A model generated the notes under the pieces. It was not told the DNA's origin. It worked only from the letters and a program-made list of their open reading frames with translations, and did not search any database. Shown here piece by piece: positions 46,122 to 55,323 of a stretch of DNA of 64,000 nt. The DNA comes from Microbulbifer aggregans (GTDB lineage Bacteria > Pseudomonadota > Gammaproteobacteria > Pseudomonadales > Cellvibrionaceae): the NCBI RefSeq assembly GCF_020524005.1, contig NZ_JAIVKK010000004.1, positions 124,001 through 188,000 on the forward strand, in the 5' to 3' direction. Both the position numbers and the translations under genes were made by a program. How positions within the stretch are numbered: the first letter of the stretch is position 1; the number at the start of each line of letters is the position of its first letter.

Positions 46122-46147
46122 ACGGGGCCATCTGGCTCCGTTTTTTA
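46122..46147 (+). terminator. Intrinsic terminator after the 45.5 kb lipoprotein gene
   Basis: ACGGGGCC (46122-46129) pairs with GGCTCCGT (46134-46141) through one G-T wobble, loop ATCT, followed by a run of six T. Confidence 0.88.
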
Positions 46148-46649
46148 TTTCCGGTTGGAGTTTTCCGCAGGCTGCCGGTATGTGCTGACCGCTTGGGGTT
46201 GCTAGTATTTTTATTGGAAGCGAGCGCTTTTCTGACATTCTCGTGAATTTCGAGATGGGTATGTTCAATCCAAGAAAACAATGTTTAGCGACATTGAGCC
46301 TCTGAAAATACTCCTTTGTCACAATAATCACTTATTATCTTTTAGTGCTAATTATATTTCGGTTGCGTGTTTTTGACTTGCGGCCAGTTCGGGAAAATTA
46401 GTTACTTATCACTCCTTTATTTTTAATTTTCACTTCCGTTTCCCCTTTTTTCTTCCGATAAATATACGCACGGTTTTGGTGCCGTAGATGACTTTCGTTA
46501 CATAAAAAAGATCCAATCTGGCGCAGTTACAAACTGTTACATGGGATCAGTTACGTGTTGCTTGGCGGGTTATTTAGCATCGGCCGTCCTTGGTCTGTCT
46601 GGGGTATGCGACGGCCAGTCGATATAAAAATAAAAGCCTAGGAGCATTT
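46148..46649. promoter_or_regulatory. AT-rich upstream region of the S8 protease gene
   Basis: About 500 bases without a credible gene, strikingly AT-rich. Near its end are three related heptamers, CAGTTAC (46524-46530), CTGTTAC (46534-46540) and CAGTTAC (46548-46554), which could be a regulator site for the protease 100 bases downstream. Promoter elements were not pinned down. Confidence 0.4.
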
Positions 46650-49600
46650 ATGAAAATCAAGACGCTGAGCAGCGCCGTTGCTGCCGCGTTATACAGTCTT
46701 GGGGCGGCGCAAGCCGTTTCGGCTGCGGGAGAAGAGAAGGCGGTGCTCAAATCGCTCGATCTGAGCCTGCCGGTTTACCAGGAATATAAAGCGCAATATC
46801 AGAAGACACAGGTTCTGGAAAACAACGGAGCGAATATCCAGCTCCAGAACGCCAGCAATAATCAGAAGTTTTTCCGCGAAGAAGGTCTCACCGGCACGCA
46901 CAAATATTTCGTCCGCCTGAAAGATCTGCCGGCCGCGGTATATGACGGCGATATTGACGGTCTCGAAAGTACTAAAGATCTGCTGAAGAGTGGTATCAAA
47001 GCCCGGGGTAATCAGACCCTAAACGCCTATACCAGCCACCTGAAAACCAAACAGGATGCTCTGGTAAACCAGGCCGCCGGCTTGGGCGTGCGCCTGCAGG
47101 TACTGGAAAGCTTCCAGGTCGCGCTGAACGCGGTTACTGCAGAACTGACCCAGGATGAAGCGGAAGCTTTGTCCCAGCTGGCAAACGTTGCCGGTGTCGA
47201 GCGTGTACGCATTCATGAACTGCACACCGACGTGGGCCCGGGACACGTGGGTGCTGATGTCGCGTGGACTGGTGCCAGCCGTATCGGCGGCCAATACATG
47301 GGTGAAGGCATTGTTGCCGGTATCCTGGATACCGGCGTAAACACTGATCACCCCTCCTTCGCTGCCACTGGTGACGACGAATACACTGTCCAGAATCCGC
47401 TGGGTGAAGGCGTTTACCTGCACGACTGTGCTGTAGATGGACAGGAAGAGCTGTGTAACAGCAAGCTGATCGGTGTCTGGTCTCACTCGACCATTACCGA
47501 CACCTTTCAGGGGCCTGAGACTTGCACCTGGCGCGGCTGCGTACCGGGGCCGCAGATTCGTCCCGCTGCCGGTGAAGACTACAACGGCCACGGCTCCCAT
47601 ACCGCCAGTACCGTTGCCGGCAACGTGCTGTACAACGCGCCCTACAGCATTCCGGAGCTTGCCGAAGTCAGCGATGGCGTCGACACCGGCTACGATTTCG
47701 AAATGATTTCCGGCGTTGCACCGCACGCCAACATCATTTCCTACCAGGTCTGCTACCCGGAAAGTGGCTGTCCTAGCGATGCGCTGGTCGCGGGTATCGA
47801 ACAGGCGATCCAGGATGGCGTAGACGTCATCAACTACTCTATCAGTGGTGGCGTCGACCCCTGGAACTCCTCCACCGAGCTGGCCTTCCTCGCGGCCCGC
47901 GAAGCGGGTATCAGTGTTGCCGCTTCCGCTGGTAACGCGGGCCCGACCCTGCAGACCGTAAACCACGCCTCTCCATGGCTGACTAGTGTGGCAGCAACCA
48001 CTCACGGTCGTGAAATGGCTGTGGAAACTGCGGTCAGTTATGCCGGTTTTATCGACTCGACACTGGGGAGTGAAGTGCCGGGCTGGTCTGAGACCGGACT
48101 GGTGGGCGGTTCTCTGAACGGTGAGGAAATCACCGGTGTCGTGGTCTGGGCAAAAGATTACGAAGATTCTGAAGGCGTCAAGGACGGCAATGGCTACTGC
48201 GTAACGCCGTATGAGACTGGCACCTTTGACTTCTACAAAGACGGCACGCCGATCACCGATCCGGCCACCGGTGCCACCGCGGCTGATGGTGGTGTTAACG
48301 TCTTTGTAATCTGTCAGCGTCACCACTCGAATAACGCCAACGCCAATGCGCGTACAGCCAAAGTGGCGAACGTGAAAGCCGGCGGCGCCGACGGTTTCAT
48401 CATGTACAACAATGACAGTAGTCAGGGTACTGTAGCAGAAGCCTATGAGCTGCCCTCCGTACATTTTACCAGCAGTCAGTGGGCCGGTACCTGGCCGAAT
48501 TACGGCCTGAGAAGGTGGGTCGACAGCTCTACTGAACTCGGTCATATGATCACCCTGAGCCCAGCGACAGTAGCGCGCTCCATCGACCCGGAATCGGCCG
48601 ATCAGATGGCGGACTTCTCCTCTCGCGGACCGTCCGTGATCCCGGAAAACCGCGAAGTGATGTCCCCGAGCATCTCCGCGCCGGGTGTCTCCATCTACGC
48701 CGCTTACGCTGACGAACACCCGTTCAGTGCAGCTGCTTCCGGCGACTATGCGACCCTGCAGGGCACCTCCATGTCCGCGCCGCACGTCACTGGCGCCCTG
48801 GCGCTGATGACCCAGGCCCACCCGGACTGGACCCCGGCGGAAATCCAGTCCGCGTTGCAGCTGACTGCGGTTCCGGAAGTGTGGGATCCTGCGCGCAACG
48901 AGAAAGCCATGACCTGGGCCACCGGCTCCGGGCGTATGGATGTGGCCGCGGCGATTGACGCCGAGCTGATCATGGATGTTCCGGTGGAACAGTACCTGGA
49001 AGCCAACCCGGCCAACGGCGGCAACGTGGGGGCTCTCAACACCCCGTACATGATCGACATGAACTGTCGTCTTAGCTGTACCTGGGTGCGCACCGTAGAA
49101 GCCACCGTAGACGGTACTTGGAACGTCTCCACCAATACCGGTGAGGTCAGTGTGGAGCTGAGCGCAAGCCCGGCCACCTTCACCCTGCAGGCGGGCCAGA
49201 AGCAGACCGTGATAATCACTGGCAAATGGGTCGACTCCCAGAGCTTCGGGGTTACACCTTACGGCCTAAGCGTTTTTGGCGAGGTGCTGTTCGAGAACGC
49301 CGGTACCCCAGGTGAAACCGCGGCGCGTATGCCGGTGGAAATGAACCTGGCCGCAGGCGATCTGCCCACCGACATCAATATCACTGCCCACCGCGATCAG
49401 GACAAATACACCCTGTCCGGCGTACAGGTGAAAGATGCACCGCAGCTGACTGGCCGCGTGTTCGCCAAAACCGCACCGACCATCGAGACCATCGACGTAC
49501 CGCAGCGTTTAAGCGGCAGCGGTACCAACCTGTTCTCTGTTACCAACGATGTCGAAGATCCTTCGGTACACATTAGCTGGGTTTCCGTTCCGGAAAACGC

Positions 49601-52130
49601 CGTGCGCCTGGTCGCCGAAGTGGTGGAAAACCTGCGCGGCGATGAGCCTCCCGCAGTCGGCGTTTACGGTCATTTGGGCCTGTATGTAGGTATCGACCTG
49701 AACGGTGACGGCATTCCCCAGTTCGACTCGGAAGCCGTATGTATGTCGACCCTCACTAGTGTCGATGCCAAGGACTGGTGTAACGTGAACTACCCGCAAG
49801 CCGGTAACTACTGGATCGCCTGGCAAAACCATACCGTCAAGGCAGCCAGCCTGAGCGAAGCACCGGTAGACAGCTTCCGCGTGGCAACCGGTGTTGTCAC
49901 CGACAAGCTAGCAAGCGATCTGAGCCTGTCGATTCCTTCCAGCGCAGAAGCCGGTGAAGCCTTCGACCTGAGCATCAGCTGGCAGGAGCTGGGCCTGGAA
50001 AAAGGCGAGTTCTATTACGGTGCCTTCGACCTGGGCAACAGTCCGATCAACGCCGGCAACCTGGGCATGGCGCCGTTCAAGATCACTCGCGGTGCCAACG
50101 ATGTGGACATTGAAACCTCGCAGACCCGCGCGCGCGTGGGCGATGTAATTGATGTTGCCGTCAAGGTACAGCCGAACCTGGGTGGTTATGACCGCAGCTT
50201 CGAGCTGGCGAGCACATTGCCGGAAGGTCTGTCACTCGTCAGCGGTAGTGTCGCTGCCTACAGCCAATACCAGGGCGGTGTCGTGGAAACCGACAACGGT
50301 TTCGTGGTGACCGGTAGCCAGCCCAGCTCGGTTGACTGGGAGCCGGAATATGTTGTCACCAACTCGCTGGAAGACAGCATGTGTCGCGCACCAATAGTCA
50401 CACAAGAAAACGGAAAACCTGTCAATGCTGGCGGTGGCTATATTGACCTGAAGCAGGTAGGTCTCTACCCGAGTGACTACTTTGGTGAGAACTGGACCGA
50501 TGGGGTAACGCCGTTCCCGTTCAGCTGGATATGGCCGGGCTTCGAAGGCTACAGCTTCTATATGAACACCGAAGCGCCGGCGCTTGCGACCGATGCCATC
50601 TATGTACATCCGAACGGCGCCATCGACCTTAATGGACTTCTGTCAAAAAACTCTGGCACGAACGCCTGGTTCGGTGACTATAGCTATACGCTGGGTACCG
50701 CATTCCAGGTTGTCGGTGGCATGTGGTACGGTGCACCAGCGCGTGTCTTTGGCGCGCTGTATAACCCGAGCGCCGACGACGAGGTCAACTCCGGTACTAC
50801 CGTGGCGTATACCGACAATCACTTGATTGTTGAGTGGGACCGCATCGGCACCATTGATCCGTCCACCTCGCCCATGACACCGAAGGACGACCACCACGAT
50901 GTGGAGTTCATCCTGAGCCGCGGCTACGACCACGACGAAGGTGCCTACGAGATGTACCTCACGTACGACAATCTGAACTGGGGTTCCCAGCTCGCAGGCC
51001 CGCTGACGGTTGGTGAGTACGCTTCAGCGGGTGTGCGCGGTATGAAAGCACCGGCGGATGCCTTTGGCGGTATCGGTGAATACGGCGACCTGTCTACGGC
51101 CATCGGTAACGGCAACCTGCCGTCCGTGCTGAACGACAACCAGGTATTCTGCTTCGACTACCGCGGCCCGGAAACCTCGTCCTTCGAGGTTAATTTCCAG
51201 GTACGTGTGAATGCCAAAGCCACCGGCACGGTACAGACCATCGACATCGCCAATGCGGTAGATGGACTGGATACCCTGCAGGTGACCGCGGATATCAATG
51301 TCGCCAGCAATATCACCCTGGGTGAGATTGCCGACCAGCAGGTGAATGAAGACGAAGTACTGGCTGGTATCGAAGTGTTCTACGCCGATGACGACAACGG
51401 CTCCAACGTAATCACCGTAACTGGTGACAACGTCAGTGCCGAAGTGCACGGCAGTGAGTCTGGCTCGACCTTCGACCTGACTCCGGCTGCAGACTTCAGT
51501 GGTACCACTGAAGTAACGGTTACCGTTGCCGACGCAACCTTCCCCAACGACGCGACGTCCACCACCTTCATGCTGACCGTTGTGGGCAGCGCTGACGCTC
51601 CGGTGGCAGCGGTAGCCGGTGATGTGACCGTTACCGAAGGCGAAAGTGCGCTGCTCGACGCGAGCATGAGTACAGATGCCGACGGCGACGAGCTCAGCTT
51701 CAGCTGGACAGGCCCGGGTTCGATCGAGGGCGCGGACACCGCGACTCCGACCGTAACTGGCCTGGCGGAAGGTGAGCACACCTTCATGGTAACCGTAAGC
51801 GATGGGGCATTGACCTCTGAAGCGAGCGTCACTGTGACAGTGATGGCTCCGGTGAGCAGCTCAAGCAGCTCCTCCGGCGGTACTACCAGCTCGAGCAGCT
51901 CGTCCTCCGGTGGTTCCAGCAGCTCCAGTAGCTCAAGCAGTTCCTCCGGTGGTTCCAGTAGCTCCAGCAGTTCTTCCGGTGGTTCCAGCAGCTCGAGCAG
52001 CTCTGGCGGAGAAACTACGGTTGATCCTGAGCCTGTGAAGAAAAAGAAAAAAGGTGGTTCGGTTTACTACCTGTTGGCCCTGCTGGCAGCAGCGGGCCTG
52101 ATCCGTCGTCGCAAGGTTACCTTGCACTGA
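46650..52130 (+). CDS. Giant secreted S8 (subtilisin-like) serine protease with PA insert, polyserine linker and GlyGly-CTERM-like anchor
   Basis: 1826 residues from the ATG at 46650, which has GGAGC upstream and begins a signal peptide (TLSSAVAAALYSLGAAQAVSA). An I9-type propeptide (about 75-195) precedes the S8 domain. The catalytic triad is complete: Asp227 (GILDTGVNTDH), His314 (GHGSHTAS) and Ser707 (GTSMSAPHVTG). A PA domain is inserted between His and Ser (about 510-600). The long C-terminal region has Fn3-like, cadherin/PKD-like modules, then a polyserine linker (about 1736-1787) and a tail KKKKKGGSVYYLLALL...RRRK, like rhombosortase-processed GlyGly-CTERM signals. An extracellular protein-degrading enzyme, probably surface-held then released. 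Confidence 0.95.
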   Translation: MKIKTLSSAVAAALYSLGAAQAVSAAGEEKAVLKSLDLSLPVYQEYKAQYQKTQVLENNGANIQLQNASNNQKFFREEGLTGTHKYFVRLKDLPAAVYDGDIDGLESTKDLLKSGIKARGNQTLNAYTSHLKTKQDALVNQAAGLGVRLQVLESFQVALNAVTAELTQDEAEALSQLANVAGVERVRIHELHTDVGPGHVGADVAWTGASRIGGQYMGEGIVAGILDTGVNTDHPSFAATGDDEYTVQNPLGEGVYLHDCAVDGQEELCNSKLIGVWSHSTITDTFQGPETCTWRGCVPGPQIRPAAGEDYNGHGSHTASTVAGNVLYNAPYSIPELAEVSDGVDTGYDFEMISGVAPHANIISYQVCYPESGCPSDALVAGIEQAIQDGVDVINYSISGGVDPWNSSTELAFLAAREAGISVAASAGNAGPTLQTVNHASPWLTSVAATTHGREMAVETAVSYAGFIDSTLGSEVPGWSETGLVGGSLNGEEITGVVVWAKDYEDSEGVKDGNGYCVTPYETGTFDFYKDGTPITDPATGATAADGGVNVFVICQRHHSNNANANARTAKVANVKAGGADGFIMYNNDSSQGTVAEAYELPSVHFTSSQWAGTWPNYGLRRWVDSSTELGHMITLSPATVARSIDPESADQMADFSSRGPSVIPENREVMSPSISAPGVSIYAAYADEHPFSAAASGDYATLQGTSMSAPHVTGALALMTQAHPDWTPAEIQSALQLTAVPEVWDPARNEKAMTWATGSGRMDVAAAIDAELIMDVPVEQYLEANPANGGNVGALNTPYMIDMNCRLSCTWVRTVEATVDGTWNVSTNTGEVSVELSASPATFTLQAGQKQTVIITGKWVDSQSFGVTPYGLSVFGEVLFENAGTPGETAARMPVEMNLAAGDLPTDINITAHRDQDKYTLSGVQVKDAPQLTGRVFAKTAPTIETIDVPQRLSGSGTNLFSVTNDVEDPSVHISWVSVPENAVRLVAEVVENLRGDEPPAVGVYGHLGLYVGIDLNGDGIPQFDSEAVCMSTLTSVDAKDWCNVNYPQAGNYWIAWQNHTVKAASLSEAPVDSFRVATGVVTDKLASDLSLSIPSSAEAGEAFDLSISWQELGLEKGEFYYGAFDLGNSPINAGNLGMAPFKITRGANDVDIETSQTRARVGDVIDVAVKVQPNLGGYDRSFELASTLPEGLSLVSGSVAAYSQYQGGVVETDNGFVVTGSQPSSVDWEPEYVVTNSLEDSMCRAPIVTQENGKPVNAGGGYIDLKQVGLYPSDYFGENWTDGVTPFPFSWIWPGFEGYSFYMNTEAPALATDAIYVHPNGAIDLNGLLSKNSGTNAWFGDYSYTLGTAFQVVGGMWYGAPARVFGALYNPSADDEVNSGTTVAYTDNHLIVEWDRIGTIDPSTSPMTPKDDHHDVEFILSRGYDHDEGAYEMYLTYDNLNWGSQLAGPLTVGEYASAGVRGMKAPADAFGGIGEYGDLSTAIGNGNLPSVLNDNQVFCFDYRGPETSSFEVNFQVRVNAKATGTVQTIDIANAVDGLDTLQVTADINVASNITLGEIADQQVNEDEVLAGIEVFYADDDNGSNVITVTGDNVSAEVHGSESGSTFDLTPAADFSGTTEVTVTVADATFPNDATSTTFMLTVVGSADAPVAAVAGDVTVTEGESALLDASMSTDADGDELSFSWTGPGSIEGADTATPTVTGLAEGEHTFMVTVSDGALTSEASVTVTVMAPVSSSSSSSGGTTSSSSSSSGGSSSSSSSSSSSGGSSSSSSSSGGSSSSSSSGGETTVDPEPVKKKKKGGSVYYLLALLAAAGLIRRRKVTLH

Positions 52131-52177
52131 CGGTCAGGATGGCGACGGCTAGCCTGTCGCCATTCATATATAAAAAA

Positions 52178-52204
52178 GGGTTGCCCGAGGGCAACCCATT
52201 TTTA
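52178..52204 (+). terminator. Intrinsic terminator after the S8 protease gene
   Basis: GGGTTGCCC (52178-52186) and GGGCAACCC (52189-52197) form a strong stem with an upstream A-run and downstream ATTTTTAT, 48 bases past the stop. Confidence 0.9.
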
Positions 52205-52417
52205 TATTGCACAGCTTTTTTACCGCACTGGAAATAGATATTCAGGCTTGTATTCTGGGATAGATAGTATTTTTTGAAGTTCACGATCCGTTGTGTTATC
52301 CATTTCTAGTAAAATGCTTCCAATTATTTTTGGAAACGCTGTTGCTAACTTCTAGAAATCTCGTTTTTATATAAAAACGTCCATATTTGGACCGGGATAC
52401 ATATGGGGTTGGAGTTC

Positions 52418-52699
52418 TTATTTTTCTGATGCCAGAGGAATTATTCTGGTCAGAAAAATTTTATAAATTAACGCCCCAAAAATTAGTAGGTAAAACAGGT
52501 AATACCCAGCCTTCTCAGTTGTCACTAAGCTTTCGCTCATAAAATACGGTACAAGGCCAATCGATAAAATGGTCGCTATCACGGCTCCAATGCGAATAAT
52601 TATTCGGAAAAGTTTTCTTCGAGCCAGTCTGGCAATTGCCAGGCCAAAATAAAAAATATTGGTGCAAGTGAGGGCAATAGCTAAAGCAGGAATGCTCAT
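52418..52699 (-). CDS. Small membrane protein of unknown function
   Basis: 93 residues from the ATG at 52699, which has AAGGAAA upstream; a start at 52762 would add a tail without a ribosome site. Three hydrophobic segments are visible (IPALAIALTCTNIFYFGLAI, IIIRIGAVIATILSIGLVPYF, GYYLFYLLIFGALIYKIFL). No family recognised. AT-rich and isolated between opposing genes. Confidence 0.6.
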   Translation of the reverse strand: MSIPALAIALTCTNIFYFGLAIARLARRKLFRIIIRIGAVIATILSIGLVPYFMSESLVTTEKAGYYLFYLLIFGALIYKIFLTRIIPLASEK

Positions 52700-52966
52700 C
52701 GACTGTTTCCTTGTCGTAATAGGTGGGGAAGTGGTGGATGCTACAAAATTTTTTCCTACCAAAAAGTGATTTAAATCCCGATCATCTCTCGAATCTATAT
52801 TTGGTACATTCGCCCCACTTGTGGGGAGTGGTTTCAGGATGCCGTCGGGTTACTTGGTCGATCGCACTTTTTTAATAGGGCAAATTGTTTAATAATCGGG
52901 CTTCCTGCCAGATTAGGTAAGGTGAATAGGAAAAATCAAATAACTCCAGGTTTAAGGGAAGAGCAA

Positions 52967-53674
52967 ATGAAGTTGAAGTTAATGGGCCTATTGGCCTTGG
53001 GGGTTGTGCTTCTGTCAGGTTGTGCAGGTACGCCGCAAATGCCAGTTACACCGGATTCTATGTTTTGGCAGCAGCCGAGCAAGCGTATTGGTGTAGCTGT
53101 TTCTGATGTCCCTAATCCTAATGTATACCTGCCCGGAGCCAGCTGTCTGCTGTGCTTGGCTGCTGCAGAAGTAGCGAATTCATCACTGAGCAAACACACT
53201 GAAACACTTTCTACCGAAGACGCCCAGGCTCTGAAGGCTGAACTACAAAAACTGCTGGAAGCCAAAAATGTGGAGGTGGTTGAAGTTACCGAGCCTCTCG
53301 CGGTGAATAAGCTGCCCAAATTCAAGTCTGAGGTTCCTAATACCGCTAAGCGCAATTTCGCTGCTTATAAGGATCGTTACAATATCAGTCACCTGTTGGT
53401 GCTGGATATCAACGCAGTCGGTATGCATCGTGCTTATTCCGGCTATGTCTCTACAAGCGACCCGAAAGGCTATTTCAGCGCTCTGGGATATTTAGTTGAT
53501 CTCTCAGATAACACCTATGAATGGTATAAGCCTGTAAATGTAACCAAGGCTGCGACGGAAGAATGGGATGAGGCTCCCACCTTCCCGGCGCTGACCAATG
53601 CGTATTACCAGGCGATAGCGGAAGGTAAAGAAATTATAATATCTTCACTGGATAGCCAAGCGGCTGAGAACTGA
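52967..53674 (+). CDS. Lipoprotein of unknown function (GNA1162-like appearance)
   Basis: 235 residues from the ATG at 52967, preceded by AAGGGAAG; an in-frame GTG at 52922 is rejected because it hides the lipoprotein signal. Lipobox LLSGCAG (lipid Cys19). The body reads as an alpha/beta domain (KRIGVAVSDVPNPNVYLPG, ALKAELQKLLEAKNVEVVEV, NISHLLVLDINAVGM) reminiscent of envelope lipoproteins of the GNA1162/LpoB kind, but this is only a resemblance. It is followed by a perfect terminator. AT-richer than core genes. Confidence 0.7.
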   Translation: MKLKLMGLLALGVVLLSGCAGTPQMPVTPDSMFWQQPSKRIGVAVSDVPNPNVYLPGASCLLCLAAAEVANSSLSKHTETLSTEDAQALKAELQKLLEAKNVEVVEVTEPLAVNKLPKFKSEVPNTAKRNFAAYKDRYNISHLLVLDINAVGMHRAYSGYVSTSDPKGYFSALGYLVDLSDNTYEWYKPVNVTKAATEEWDEAPTFPALTNAYYQAIAEGKEIIISSLDSQAAEN

Positions 53675-53694
53675 GTTTAACTTTCTCGACCCAG

Positions 53695-53729
53695 AGGTAC
53701 ATCTTAGCAATAAGATGTACCTTTTTTTA
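53695..53729 (+). terminator. Intrinsic terminator between the two lipoprotein genes
   Basis: A perfect 12-bp stem, AGGTACATCTTA (53695-53706) with TAAGATGTACCT (53711-53722), loop GCAA, followed by seven T. It ends the 52967 gene before the 53836 gene, so the two lipoprotein genes are separate units. Confidence 0.95.
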
Positions 53730-53835
53730 TATGTGTCCAAGTGATGGGAATCATGGCTTGTTAACTTTTTGTTTCGTCCTAACAGTATTGGTTCCCAGCT
53801 TCTTTTTCTAAGAAAAATTTATAAATAAAAATGAT

Positions 53836-54720
53836 ATGAAAAAATTGTTAATTATTGGCCTGTCCATTTTTGTGGTGGCTTGCGCCAGCTCAAAAAACCA
53901 GAATTATGTAAAGCACGTAGAGCGCACGGCTAATGTGTCTCCAGGCTCGATCTTATTGGTTAAAGTTAAATCTGATGCTCCCGTGGAATTCTACGGAGAA
54001 ACGGATCTTGACGATGTGAATGCCGACCACGGTTCGATGATGTACGTAGCGAATACTCCAGGCGTTTTTGCGGCATCAGTGCTGGCTCATGCCCTTATTG
54101 CTGATTCTGCAAATGACAGCAAGAAGGCGAAAGCGCAAGAAGAAGCAGATAAAATTCTGGTACCGTACGCGTCGGCGATAGAGGGCATGAAAGAAGAGGG
54201 CCTGATTCTTGCTGCATTAGGTAGTTCAAGTTTTTCTGCCTATGAGTTCAGTCCCTGGAATGAAAATTCTGATAGTGAGTGGATCATTACCGCCAAGCCG
54301 GTTTTCGTGATGTCGCAGGATCAGCACACCCTGACCCTGAAAAATGCCATTACCCTGACGACAAAAGACAGCCCAGAAGCTCCGGCTTATCAAAACCTGA
54401 TCGAGGTGGTATCGATCTCTGGCGATACTGCGCCGGCACTGGCAGAGGAAGACTTGGTTAAGACCGCCAGCGATTTGCTCGTTACCTCCTTCTCTATTCT
54501 GGAGGCAGAGCTACAAGGTCTGCATGCTGAGAAAAACAAGCAGCAAACGCTTAGCTATCTACATGGCGGAAAAAAGAAGTTCGAACGTGGGGTTGTGTTG
54601 TCTGAGCAGTGTGATCGTTTGACGTTCCGCTCGCTCCGCGGCTGGATTAAATCTGTTCCGGCCGGCTCAGGTAATTGTGATACCGTCAGTCAGGAAAGTG
54701 AAATTCCTGGGCAGAGTTAG
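53836..54720 (+). CDS. Lipoprotein of unknown function
   Basis: 294 residues. The signal MKKLLIIGLSIFVVACASS gives lipid Cys16. The mature part has a charged helical stretch (SANDSKKAKAQEEADKILVPYA), beta-rich segments (DSEWIITAKPVFVMSQDQH, LTLKNAITLTTKD) and a C-terminal basic region (HGGKKKFERGVVLSEQCDRL) with two cysteines near the end. No family recognised. The neighbouring lipoprotein gene upstream has its own terminator, but both share the AT-rich style, so they may have arrived together. Confidence 0.72.
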   Translation: MKKLLIIGLSIFVVACASSKNQNYVKHVERTANVSPGSILLVKVKSDAPVEFYGETDLDDVNADHGSMMYVANTPGVFAASVLAHALIADSANDSKKAKAQEEADKILVPYASAIEGMKEEGLILAALGSSSFSAYEFSPWNENSDSEWIITAKPVFVMSQDQHTLTLKNAITLTTKDSPEAPAYQNLIEVVSISGDTAPALAEEDLVKTASDLLVTSFSILEAELQGLHAEKNKQQTLSYLHGGKKKFERGVVLSEQCDRLTFRSLRGWIKSVPAGSGNCDTVSQESEIPGQS

Positions 54721-54730
54721 CGCGAACACT

Positions 54731-54764
54731 AACGGCCCGCAATGTACGCTATCCGGGCCGTTTT
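54731..54764. terminator. Bidirectional hairpin between the lipoprotein and thioesterase genes
   Basis: AACGGCCCG (54731-54739) pairs with CGGGCCGTT (54754-54762), followed by TTTCT on the plus strand. It lies between two convergent genes and may serve both. Confidence 0.75.
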
Positions 54765-54780
54765 CTGCTTGAGATCTGGA

Positions 54781-55170
54781 TCAGGGCAGCGGTCGTGTGC
54801 GTCCGCGGTCATCGATTGCCACAAACACGAACTCGCCTTCGGTCACTTTTACCTGCTCGCCGGTATCCACGCGAGTCAGCCACACTTCCACCAGGGTCTT
54901 GATTGAGGAGCGCCCTACTTCCAGGGCCTCGGCATAGCAACTGACGGTAGAGCCTACCGTTACCGGGCGCAGAAACACCATGCTGCCGACCGCAACGGTA
55001 GTCACGCGACCGCGAGCGATACTCTGGGCGAGGATGGCACCAGCGACGTCCATCTGAGACATCAGCCAACCGGCAAAAACGTCACCCTGGGGATTGGTGT
55101 CCCGGGGCATGGATTGGGTCTGCAGGGTCAGGGTGCCGCTGGGTTTTGGTTCTTCATCGATGGCCGACAT
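54781..55170 (-). CDS. Acyl-CoA thioesterase, hotdog fold (YciA-like)
   Basis: 129 residues from the ATG at 55170; a farther in-frame start (55284) adds an unconserved tail. Hotdog features: MPRDTNPQGDVFAGWLMSQMDVAGAILA (N-x-x-G-D-x-F-x-G-W catalytic region) and AVGSMVFLRPVTVGSTVSCYAE. YciA-type enzymes hydrolyse a broad range of acyl-CoAs in the cytoplasm. It sits between the lipoprotein island and the TRAP permease genes. Confidence 0.9.
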   Translation of the reverse strand: MSAIDEEPKPSGTLTLQTQSMPRDTNPQGDVFAGWLMSQMDVAGAILAQSIARGRVTTVAVGSMVFLRPVTVGSTVSCYAEALEVGRSSIKTLVEVWLTRVDTGEQVKVTEGEFVFVAIDDRGRTRPLP

Positions 55171-55323
55171 GGAAGTGCTCACGGTTCTTAGATTTATTGA
55201 TCCGGCAGGGCTGATAGTGTGGCCCGCAGGGTGGCGCATTCTAGCACAAAGTGGGTACAAATTAGCCAGAGCAGTACATCGCAAAAATCCCCCGTTCCAG
55301 AGTATTATCTGCTACGGCAGGCC

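Noticed and set aside
47019-48821. A 600-codon frame antisense to the S8 protease
   Set aside because: Shadow of the protease domain; no independent start or motif.
51855-52013. Repetitive AGC/TCC-rich DNA as a tandem repeat array or CRISPR-like element
   Set aside because: It is in frame and encodes the polyserine linker of the protease; unit length is irregular and there are no spacers.
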